Notes under the pieces: generated by a model
Databases searched by the model: none
What the model was told of the DNA's origin: nothing
What the model saw: the letters and a program-made list of their open reading frames with translations, nothing else
Position numbers and translations under genes: made by a program
Source of the DNA: Thermaerobacter sp. FW80
Lineage (GTDB): Bacteria; Bacillota; Sulfobacillia; Thermaerobacterales; Thermaerobacteraceae
Assembly (NCBI RefSeq): GCF_004634385.1
Contig: NZ_CP037895.1
Location: 1 to 64,000, forward strand
Length of the DNA: 64,000 nt
Reading direction: 5' to 3'
Shown: positions 53,583 through 62,516 of the stretch, in pieces
How the letters are laid out: every line of letters begins with the position of its first letter
Position numbering within the stretch: position 1 is the first letter of the stretch

Positions 53583-53792
53583 GTGGAGGATATCACGAAG
53601 TTCGTGGGCCTGGACGTCCGTCAGGACACCATCGCAGTCGGGGTGGCAGATCGCGACGGCGGTCGGGGCCAGTACTGGAACACCATCGCTCAAGGGACTT
53701 GGGAGGATGTGATTGCCGCCGTGCTGGCAAAGCGGCAAGATGGAACCCAACCGTCTAGGATCGAAGGGTGCCGAACAAGATGTTCGTATTGA
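53583..53792 (+). pseudogene. N-terminal fragment of an IS110-family transposase
   Basis: KFVGLDVRQDTIAVGVADRD (first catalytic Asp) and YWNTIAQGTWEDVIAAVLA are the N-terminus of an IS110 protein. After about 55 residues the homology stops, and the frame ends at 53792. The remaining DEDD residues are missing. Confidence 0.65.
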
Positions 53793-54407
53793 CATCAAAG
53801 CCAGAGCTCTGGTCAGCCAGCTGTAACTCTGTCCACCGGTTTCACCGGGTACATTAGCCTTTTTTACCGCGCCCCACGCGACGGTGGCACGGCGGGATGC
53901 CCAGCTCCGCGCGGTATTTGGCCACAGTGCGGCGCGAAATCCGCACCCCCTCTCGCTCCAAAATCTTTTGGAGGAAAGCGTCGCTGAACGGCCGGGCGGA
54001 ATCCTCTCCCGCGATGAGGGCACGGATCCGTTCCTTCACCACCCGCGCTGAAATGGCCGATTCCTCCCCGCGAGAGTCCAGCCCGGCACTGAACAGGCTT
54101 GCCAGTGGGAACATGCCGTGGGGAGTCTGGATGTACTTGCCCCGGATGGCCCGTGATACCGTCGATTTGTGCAAGTGCAATCGGGCGGCGACGTCATCGA
54201 GCCGCATCGGTCGGAGGTACCGGGGGCCCGCCGCGAAGAATTCGGGCTGCAAGACCAGCAGGACCTCGCCCAGTCGCTGGAGTGTCAAGTTTCTTCGGAT
54301 CAGGCCCTGTTCCACCCAACGGGCCTCTTCCAGCCACTTCCGGACCGCCTCCCGCTCGCGAGGATCAGTTAGCTCCCTCATCACCCTCCGAGCATACTCT
54401 CTCCTGA

Positions 54408-55833
54408 GGTCAAGTCCCGAACTGTCTGTAAAAGCGGTCTGGGTCATGCCACGGTGGCAGCGGGTGAAACCTCTTTCTGCGCCGCTCTTTGCCGTTGCCG
54501 CTCCTCGATGTAGCGCTCCAGCTGCTTTCGTTCGTGCTCGCTGAACTGCACCCGCCGCCAGCGCTCACTCGCCCGCCACAGCACGGCGAAGACTAGCTTC
54601 AGGCACTCCCGCTCGCTCCGAAACCGCGGGATCACCTTGGCGCGCCGCCGCTCCTCCTCGAAGCTGCGCTCCACCAGGTTGGTGGTCCGGACATGCTTGC
54701 GGTGGGCGGCGGGTAGCCGCAGGTGCGCCAGGCTCGCTTCCAGGTCCTCCTGCAGGCTCCGCATGGCCGAGGGATACTCCCGCCCGAACCGCTCCACCAC
54801 CTCGGCCACCAGCCGCCGGCCCTGCTCGATATCCGGTGCGTCCCGGATCGCCTCCAGGTAGGGCTTGAGCACGGGCCGCGCCTCCTCCGGCACCTTGTCC
54901 AGCACGTTCCGCATCTTGTGCACCCAGCAGCGGATGCGCTCCGCCTCCGGCCACATGGCTTCCACCGCCTGGATCAGCCCCGGCGCCCCGTCCGTCGTCA
55001 CCGTCAGCGGCGTCTTCAGCCCCCGGCGCACCAGATCCCGGAAGTGCTCCAGCCAGTCCTCGTAGCGCTCCTTGTTGCCCAGGCTCAGGTGCACCAGCAC
55101 CTTGCTGCCGTCGCTCAAGATGGCCCAGGTGACCAGGATGCCCTCACGGCAGCCCGCCTGCCGGCGCAGCGACTCGTAGATGGCGTCGGCGAACAGGTAC
55201 ACCACGTCGAGGCCTGACAGGTCCCGCTGGGCAAAGGCCTCGAACTCCTCGTGGAGCGCCTCGGTGATCCGGCTCACGGTGGACCGGCTCAAAAGCGGCG
55301 CTTCGCTGCCCGCCAGCTCCGCCAGCGCATCCTCGATGTCCCGGGTAGAGAGGCCCCGGGCGTACATCTCCACCACCAGGCGCTCCAGCACGTCCGTCCG
55401 CCGCTTGAGGGCCCTCCACAGCGTGGGCTGGCACAGTCCCTCCATGCCCCGCACCTGGGGGACGTCGATCTCGAGCCGCCCCTCGGCGCAACGCAGCGTC
55501 CGCGGCTTGTAGCCGTTGCGGGCGCCTTCCTGGCCAGGCTCGCGCCGCTCGTAGCGTCCGCGCCCCAAAAGCTCCGTGACCTCTGCCTCCAGCAGCTCCT
55601 GGATGAGCTTGCGGGCGCCCAGGCGGACGAGGGCATGGGTCAGGTCCTCGACCTCAGTACCCTCCCGGGCCTGCGCGGCCAGCTGCCGGGCCAGCTCCGC
55701 CAACTGCTGGCTGGGTGGTATCCTGGACATAGGTCTGGGTCCTCCTCGGTGTGCCCCAGCTGGGGCGAGTTTTCCGACGCCACCGATGGTAGCCCAGACC
55801 GCTTCGCGTTTACAGACAGTTTAGGACGTCACC
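54408..55833 (-). mobile_element. 1,426-bp IS256-type element, copy 2 (in rpoN)
   Basis: Same ends and length as the copy at 31.6 kb, opposite orientation. It is flanked by a perfect 9-bp duplication, CTCTCCTGA (54399-54407 and 55834-55842). This proves a single insertion event into rpoN. Confidence 0.95.
54444..55730 (-). CDS. IS256-type transposase, copy 2
   Basis: 428 residues from ATG 55730, equal to the copy at 31.7 kb but for STRDIED in place of SSRDIED. All catalytic landmarks (FADAIYESL, VTTDGAPGL, NLVERSFEEER) are kept. It is probably active. Confidence 0.92.
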   Translation of the reverse strand: MSRIPPSQQLAELARQLAAQAREGTEVEDLTHALVRLGARKLIQELLEAEVTELLGRGRYERREPGQEGARNGYKPRTLRCAEGRLEIDVPQVRGMEGLCQPTLWRALKRRTDVLERLVVEMYARGLSTRDIEDALAELAGSEAPLLSRSTVSRITEALHEEFEAFAQRDLSGLDVVYLFADAIYESLRRQAGCREGILVTWAILSDGSKVLVHLSLGNKERYEDWLEHFRDLVRRGLKTPLTVTTDGAPGLIQAVEAMWPEAERIRCWVHKMRNVLDKVPEEARPVLKPYLEAIRDAPDIEQGRRLVAEVVERFGREYPSAMRSLQEDLEASLAHLRLPAAHRKHVRTTNLVERSFEEERRRAKVIPRFRSERECLKLVFAVLWRASERWRRVQFSEHERKQLERYIEERQRQRAAQKEVSPAATVA

Positions 55834-56785
55834 CTCTCCTGAAGCGAACCTTCGGCAGTGCGTCCCCGTTGACCCACACGTTAAGACTCCCGTCCCCCGC
55901 ACGCTGGACGGTCAGATCGGGTTGCGCCACCGGGACCGGCTCGCTGACCAGCCCGGCGGCGGGAAAGGGGCGCAGGGTTCGCAACAGATCCAAGGCGGCA
56001 CCAAGGTCGTGAAGGGATACCTGTAACTCCCGGGCCAGGCGCTGCAAGCTACCCCGGCGTTGCACCAGCAGATCCGCGAATTCGGCCAGTATCCGTTCGG
56101 CGATGTCCGCCGCCGACCCCGCACGCCAGGCGCTCCCTCCCGCCTGGGCCTCCTCGCGACGGCGACGCAGTTGCAAGAGCAGGCACTCCCGCGCGTCCCT
56201 AGCGCCGACCCCAGGCGGGTCTAGGCGCCGCACTACTTCGAGAGCCTCCGCGAGATGCTTTGGCTCAACCCTGGCCCGTGCAGCGATTTGTTCGATATCT
56301 TCCGTGAGAAACCCGCAGGGGTCCAGGGCGTCAATGATGATCCGGGCATGCATCACGACGCTCGCCGGCAACGGCTCAAGGTCTAATTGCCAGTGGAGGT
56401 ACGCGTAAAGAGAACATGGCCAGGGAGCCGGGATATCTGCCACCGGATCCACCGTATCCGCCCCGGCATCGGGCCAGGTTGCACCCGTTTCGATCTCGTT
56501 CAAACTCCGCCTTCGCAACAGCGGACCCCGCTCTTGTTCGTTCTCCTCGCCCTCACCGGCTTCCGACGCTTGGTACGCAGACACCTGCCGGAGATCCTCC
56601 CACCCGACCACCGGCCCTTCGGGCCAGCTTTCGAGCTCGAGGAAGGGGTTTTCCGAAGCGATGCGCACCACGATTTGTTCCAGCTCCAACACCGGGAGGG
56701 CGAGAATCTCCAGTGCCCCGCGAAGGGCAGGAGTCAACACGAGACGCTGGGAGGCACGCAACTCCTGACGGAGCCCAAAGCCCAT

Positions 56786-57220
56786 GCTCTCCCCCTCGCG
56801 ACGACCACCCTAGTAGGCGCCCCAGCCGGTATGGGTGGGTATATGGGTAATCGTTTTTTCGTTTCTGTGTATGGACAGCTTTTCCTCCAATCGGGAATCA
56901 GCCGCTCGTCCGACGATCCTTTTCAACTTCAACCAGACAACCTGCCTCCGTCACTCGATGCGGCACCCGCTTCCCTCGCCCCAGGGCGTATGCAAGACAC
57001 GGCTGTTCCATCGTGAACCACGTGGCCGGGGTTGTGTCTCATCTTGAAACATGTCCGGCTAGCTCTGAGGTGAATCCCTCCCCCCTCCGAAGCCGAAAAA
57101 TGCCGCGACGACAGTATCAGTGGCCCCTTGCTAACGAGCGGGAGCAGCTGGCACGGGTGTTGCTTTGTTAGTGTCCCAGGTGGTGGTGGAAATCGCCGGG
57201 CTGTAGGGCCCGAGCCTGGT
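56786..57220. other. Gene-free region upstream of rpoN
   Basis: About 435 bases of mixed composition. AT-rich patches at 56845-56900 and 56925-56945 could hold the rpoN promoter (reading left). No gene, stable hairpin or known element was seen. The right border is the start of an IS256 element. Confidence 0.4.
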
Positions 57221-58605
57221 GGCCCTTGACAAGAAAGGTCACCGGTGGCTCCCCTTCGGGTTGGACAAGAACCGCCATGAAGGGAGGTCCGCTCACCGGT
57301 GACCGCTGATTTCAGGATGGCACTTCTCGAGCTTCTACGCAAACACCAGGGGGAGCCGGAAGCCGATGCCCTGCGGGAAGGACTACGCTGGCTGGCCCAA
57401 CAGCTCATGGAGCTCGAGGTGAGCGAACTCGTTGGCGCTCAGCGGTACGAGCGCACGGAAACGCGCAAGACCTACCGGAACGGCTATCGCTCCCGGCCCT
57501 GGGATACCCGCGTGGGCACCATCGAGCTGCGGATCCCAAAGCTCCGCCAGGGCAGCTACTTCCCAAGCCTGCTGGAGCCACGCCGGCGGGCGGAACGGGC
57601 CCTGGTCGCCGTGGTGCAGGAGGCTTATGTGCAGGGGGTCAGCACCCGGAAGGTCGACGACCTGGTCCGGGCCTTGGGCCTGGACGGCATCAGCAAGAGC
57701 GAGGTGTCGCGACTCTGCGCGGAACTGGACGAGCGGATGGAGCGCTTCCGCAACCGTCCCCTGGAAGGCGAGTACCCCTACGTTTGGCTCGACGCCAAGC
57801 CGATCAAGGTGCGGCAGGACCACCGGGTGGTGAACATGGCCGCGGTCATCGCCGTCGGGGTGAAGCGAACCGGGGAGCGCGAGGTGCTGGGCTTTGACGT
57901 GGGCGCCGCCGAGACGTACGAGTTCTGGCTCGCGTTTCTCCGCAGCCTGGTGGCCCGCGGGCTCAAGGGTGTTCGCCTCGTCATCTCCGATGCCCATGAG
58001 GGGCTCAAGCGCGCCATCAGCGAGGTGCTGGCGGGCGCCAGCTGGCAACGGTGCCGCGTGCACTTCATGCGGAACCTGCTGGCCCGGGTGCCCAAGCACG
58101 CCCAGCCGATGGTGGCGGCCCTGGTGCGGACGATCTTCGCCCAGCCCGACCTGGAGTCCGCCCGGGAGCAGCTGGAACACGTGGCAGCCAACCTGGACCG
58201 GCGATTCCCCCAGGCCGCCGCTCTGCTTCGGGATGCAATGGAGGACGTGCTGGCGTACATGGCCTTCCCGACCGAGCACTGGCGGCGGATCCACTCGACC
58301 AACGTTCTGGAGCGGCTGAATCGGGAACTGGCCCGGCGCTGCGACGTGGTGGGGATCTTCCCGAACATGGCCGCCGCCATCCGCCTGTTGGGAGCTCTTC
58401 TCGAGGAGCAACAGGACGAATGGCTGGTGTCCCGGCGGTACTTCAGCCTGGAGTCGATGGCCAAGATTGACGCGTGTACATCACATGAGGCTACGCGGCT
58501 CCATGAAACCGAAGCAACCCTGAAGGTGCTGGCCATGTAAGGCGTTCAAACCCGAGGGGAGCGCAAATCACACCACTTGACGGGACGTGACCGTTGCTTT
58601 AAAAT
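57221..58605 (+). mobile_element. IS256-family element 2
   Basis: Shares the GTGGCC-TTGACA block and the start-codon hairpin with element 1 (29.4 kb). GGTCACCGGT at 57237-57246 pairs with ACCGGTGACC at 57295-57304, which holds the GTG start. Ends are approximate. It sits directly before the hyuB-like gene and may have displaced its native promoter. Confidence 0.65.
57299..58540 (+). CDS. IS256-family transposase
   Basis: 413 residues from GTG 57299. LREGLRWLAQQLMELEVSE, GAQRYERTETRKTYRNGYR, YVWLDAKPIKVRQDHRVV, VRLVISDAHEGLKRAI, CRVHFMRNLLARVPKH and HSTNVLERLNRELARRCDV give the full set of IS256 catalytic landmarks. It differs from element 1 at many positions and in the C-terminal tail, so the two are related species rather than recent copies. 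Confidence 0.92.
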   Translation: MTADFRMALLELLRKHQGEPEADALREGLRWLAQQLMELEVSELVGAQRYERTETRKTYRNGYRSRPWDTRVGTIELRIPKLRQGSYFPSLLEPRRRAERALVAVVQEAYVQGVSTRKVDDLVRALGLDGISKSEVSRLCAELDERMERFRNRPLEGEYPYVWLDAKPIKVRQDHRVVNMAAVIAVGVKRTGEREVLGFDVGAAETYEFWLAFLRSLVARGLKGVRLVISDAHEGLKRAISEVLAGASWQRCRVHFMRNLLARVPKHAQPMVAALVRTIFAQPDLESAREQLEHVAANLDRRFPQAAALLRDAMEDVLAYMAFPTEHWRRIHSTNVLERLNRELARRCDVVGIFPNMAAAIRLLGALLEEQQDEWLVSRRYFSLESMAKIDACTSHEATRLHETEATLKVLAM

Positions 58606-59113
58606 CTTTATCGAAGACAGCAGACTGGACTGCGGTACTAACACCGCTTCCCGGCGAGGAGGAGGGGGATGCGAAATGTCTGTCGCCACAGGATCGTTGC
58701 GGCAGATGCTCGAGGATGTCCGGCGGAAGACCCAGGAGACGGGTTATTATGCCGGCCTGCGGGAACTCCCGCTACGGCAGGAAAACCCGTTTCGCTGGGA
58801 AGAGGCACTGGCGAAATTAGTAGCCGCCACCGTGACGGCGCGTGAGGTTGCCGTCCATATCGCCGCCTCACCGATCACGCGCAGCCTCAACGAAACCTGC
58901 TTCGCGCTCTTCACCCCCGACGGGGATGCCGTTGCCCTCTCCACGGGGATCATTGTTCATGTCCACACCATGAGTGAAGACATCAAGCAGATGATCGAGG
59001 CGGGCTACGAAGAATTCCCCGGGATCCGCGATGGCGACATTTTCTCCAATAATGACCCGGCATTGGGCAATGTGCATACAACCGATATCCATACCCTCAT
59101 CCCCATCTTCTAT

Positions 59114-60737
59114 GAGCCTGTTTCACGAACCCAGGTATTTCCGCAGGATTGCACCCACGTGGGTTTAAGTGAGGCCATGGATTGGAATTCTCCGTCGCCC
59201 GAGGTGTCCCTATGGCCTACAACTTCCGCCCGGTGAACCGTGACCAACTGTACCTGCTTCCACCGAGCCTTCGCGACTGGCTGCCTGAGGACCATCTGGC
59301 CTGGTTCCTGATCGATGCGGTGGAGCAGATGGACCTGCGGGCCTTTTACGAGAAGTACCGCGCCGACGGCTGGGGTGGAGAGAGTTACGACCCGACCATG
59401 ATGGTGACGCTGCTGCTGTACGCCTACTGCGTCGGCGAGCGGTCGAGCCGGCGGATCGAGCGGTTGTGCCTCGAGGACGTGGCCTTCCGGGTGATCACCG
59501 CCAACCAGAAGCCGGATCACGTGACCATCGCCCGCTTCCGCCAGCGCCATGCGCGGGAACTGGCCGAGCTGTTCACGCAGGTGCTGCGGCTGTGCCGCGA
59601 GGCGGGGCTCGGGAAGGTGGGCGTGGTCGCCCTTGACGGGACGAAGATGAAGGCCAACGCCTCGCTGGCGGCCAACCGAACCTACGATGCGATTCGCCAG
59701 GAAGTGGAGAAGATGCTCCGGGAAGCGGAGGCCACGGACCGAGAAGAAGATGAGCGGTACGGCCCCGGGCGTCGTGGGGACGAGTTGCCGGAGGAGCTGC
59801 GCCACCGTGCGAGCCGGCTGGAGCGGCTAAAGGCATGCAAGCGGCGGCTGGAGGAAGAGGCGGCCCGGGAAGCCGCCCGGCAGCAGGCCCGCATCGACGA
59901 ACGGAAGGCCCAGGAGCAGGCGACCGGCAAGAAGCGGCGGGGGCGGAAGCCGAAGGCGCCGGATCCCTCGGTGGATCCGGCAGCCAAGGCCAACATCACG
60001 GATCCGGACAGCCGGATCCTGAAGACCCGGCAGGGCTTTGTGCAAGGGTACAACGCCCAGGCGGTGGTGAGCGAAGACCAACTCATCGTGGCCGCGGCGG
60101 TGACGCAGGACGCCAACGACGTGGGCCAACTGCACCCGATGCTCCAGCAGGCGCAAGCCAACCTCCGGGCCGCGGGCGTGGACGAGCCCATCCGGGCCGT
60201 GGTGGCCGATGCGGGGTACTGGAGCGAGGCGAACGTGAAGCAGGCGCCGGCCGAAGGGCCGGAGCTGTTCCTGGCGACGAGCAAGGAGTGGAAGCATCGT
60301 CAGGCGGTGAAGGATGCACCCCCTCCGCGGGGCCGGATCCCCAAGGGGCTGAGCCTGCGGGAGCGGATGGAACGCAAGCTGCGGACCCGGCGAGGGCAGG
60401 CGATCTACGCCAAGCGCAGCCAGACCGTGGAGCCGGTGTTTGGGCAGATCAAGGCCGTGCGAGGCGCCGACCGGTTCCTGCGTCGCGGTCTGGCGGCGTG
60501 TGACAGCGAGTGGAAGCTGCTCTGCTTGACCCACAACTTGCTGAAGCTCTGGCGAAGGGTGACGGAGAGATCCGCGTCCTTACCCTTTCGTTGCACTGCT
60601 GCGGCGCCGGCGTAGAAGGGCAGCGACCGGGGCCCCCTCACCGACGCGATGCTGACCGCCAACCCATGCGATGTTGCTGTATAGGCTCAGTACCTTCCAG
60701 CCCGTCCCGATCAAGTCAGTGTCCGTGAAACAGGCTC
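59114..60737 (+). mobile_element. IS1182-type element inserted in the hyuB-like gene
   Basis: 1,624 bp with ends GAGCCTGTTTCACGAACCC and, inward from the right, GAGCCTGTTTCACGGACAC. CTAT is duplicated on both sides (59110-59113, 60738-60741). Orientation is opposite to the copies at 17.2 and 50.9 kb. Confidence 0.95.
59212..60615 (+). CDS. IS1182-type transposase
   Basis: 467 residues from ATG 59212, the same length as the copy at 51.0 kb. Landmarks are kept: VVALDGTKMKANASLAANRT, AVVADAGYWSEANVKQAP, SQTVEPVFGQIKAVRGADRF. Scattered substitutions (for example ELRHRASRLE for ELRSRQSRLE) show it is not the direct parent of the other copies. It appears intact. Confidence 0.92.
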   Translation: MAYNFRPVNRDQLYLLPPSLRDWLPEDHLAWFLIDAVEQMDLRAFYEKYRADGWGGESYDPTMMVTLLLYAYCVGERSSRRIERLCLEDVAFRVITANQKPDHVTIARFRQRHARELAELFTQVLRLCREAGLGKVGVVALDGTKMKANASLAANRTYDAIRQEVEKMLREAEATDREEDERYGPGRRGDELPEELRHRASRLERLKACKRRLEEEAAREAARQQARIDERKAQEQATGKKRRGRKPKAPDPSVDPAAKANITDPDSRILKTRQGFVQGYNAQAVVSEDQLIVAAAVTQDANDVGQLHPMLQQAQANLRAAGVDEPIRAVVADAGYWSEANVKQAPAEGPELFLATSKEWKHRQAVKDAPPPRGRIPKGLSLRERMERKLRTRRGQAIYAKRSQTVEPVFGQIKAVRGADRFLRRGLAACDSEWKLLCLTHNLLKLWRRVTERSASLPFRCTAAAPA

Positions 60738-62516
60738 CTATAAAGGGCAGCTAGTGGGATGGGCGGGTGGCGTAACCCACCAGGTTGACATTGGCGGTGT
60801 CACCCCGGGCCATGACATCGTGGCCGCAACATCGCGATACGAAGACGGCCTATACATGACCAATGAAAAGATCGGCGAGCGGGGCGAGCTCCTGCCCCAC
60901 TATCGCCTCCGTTCCCGGCAGGGCGTCCGCACGCCGCTCTACTACGACCTGGACGAGAAGGCCCGGATTGCCGGCGCCGACATGATCCGGCGGGCGGTGA
61001 TCTCGTTCATCGACGAATATGGCCTCGATTTCTATCAGCAAATATCCCGCGAGGTGATCGAATTCTCCCGTCGGAACTTCATCGCCAGGGTCAAAGAGCG
61101 CTTGGTGCCCGGTCGCTTCCGGGCGGTGGCCTTCGCCGACACCCCCTTCTCCAAGGAGGCCTGGCAACCCCAGGCACGTCGCGATACGCTGCACCATCTT
61201 CCCCTTGAAGTCGTCGTCCGCCCGAACGGAACCCTCCATCTAGATTATGAGGGCAACAGCGGCTATGGACCATGGGCATGGAACACCGCTCTGGCCTCAG
61301 TCCTAGGTGCTCTGTGGGTTGTGCTGACGCAAATGCTGGGTTACAGCGAAGTGGTTAACGAAGGCTTCAATCTAGCCTTGGCGACCGAACGGCCTCCACG
61401 TACGTGGCTTAACAACAACGAGATATACGACCTTTCCCGGCAAACGCCCTGGTATCTGACCATTCCGATCTACACCGGTCTCTATCGCAACCTGCAACGC
61501 AGCTTTTTCAGCCGCGGATACATCGAGGAAGGTGCCTCCGGTTACGGCATGACGGCGGATCCCACCCAGGGTGGAATGACCTTGAGCGGTAAGGCTGGAG
61601 AACCCAGAGGCCTGTATGCCCCCATCACGACGTTCGAGATCTCCAGCGTTGGACTTGGTGCCAACCCCGCCCGCGATGGGATCGATCATGGGTACGCCAT
61701 GTGGAACCCCGAAGCGGACATGGGCGATGTGGAGGACTGGGAACGAATCCAGATGGGCCTCCGCTACCTGTCCCGCCGCATCAAGCCCGACAGCGCCGGA
61801 TACGGGCGTCGGCGTGGTGGAACCGGTTACGAAACGATGGGTGTTTTCTACGGCACGGAAGGAGCGCTGGCCTTCAGCATCAATCAGGGATACGTCTTCA
61901 CCAACGCCGGTAACGCCGGCGGTTATCCTGCATTTGCTGCCTACACTCTGCACGTCCACAACTCGGGAATTGAACAACGGTGGCAACGGCACCAACCGTA
62001 TCCGCAGGGTGACCACCCTGACCAGCCCGAAGTCGCTTTGTTGGAGGGTGCCCAGGTCACCCGCCTCAACTACGGCACCTATTACCCGCGGCCCTTCGGC
62101 GAAGGCGACCTGATCTACATGAAGTACAACGGTGGGCCCGGCTACGGGGATCCGCTGGAGAGACCGCTGGATCTGTGTGAGAAGGATCTAAACGACGGCA
62201 TCTACACCGAGCGGATCATGTCTAACGTCTACGGGGTCATCGCTCATCGTGACGAAAGGGGCCGTTTCACCGTCGATCGAGAAGCGTCCGAACGACGCCG
62301 GGAGGAACTGCGCCAACAGCGCCGTGCCCGTGGGGTAGACTTCGCCGAGTTCTACCGCCGGGAACGCCAGCGGCTGCTGAACGGTGACCTGGCGGAAGTC
62401 GTCCGCCGAATGTACGCCGAGCTGGCCGAGGTCGGGCCGCGGTGGTGGCAGGAGTTCAAGGCCATCTGGCAGCTTCCCGAGGATTTCGCCGTGATGAGCG
62501 GGGAGGGGACGGACCG

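Larger units (their letters stand above)
53854..56785 (-). pseudogene. rpoN: RNA polymerase sigma-54 factor, split by an IS
   Basis: The 5' part (ATG 56785 to 55834) starts MGFGLRQELRASQRLVLTP, the region I glutamine/leucine-rich activator motif, and continues through core binding (YLHWQLDLEPLPASVVMHA, IIDALDPCGFLTEDIEQIA, RRLDPPGVGARDARECLLLQ). It stops at KVRFRR. The 3' part (54407 to 53854) resumes EYARRVMRELTDP, then RLHLHKSTVSRAIRGKYIQ and the RpoN box RRTVAKYRAELGIP. Deleting the IS and one CTCTCCTGA joins them into a single 498-residue frame. Sigma-54 reads -24/-12 promoters with AAA+ activators. Neither fragment alone should be functional. Confidence 0.95.

Noticed and set aside
53583-53792. 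The IS110 N-terminal fragment as the missing half of the IS110 remnant at 18.3-19.2 kb
   Set aside because: The two pieces cannot be joined by sequence overlap, and nothing shows that they come from one element.
58579-58600. Possible sigma-54 promoter (GGGACGTGACCGTTGCT) before the hyuB-like gene
   Set aside because: GG and GC are 11 bases apart instead of 10, the -24 block is not TGGC, and it may lie inside the IS256 end.
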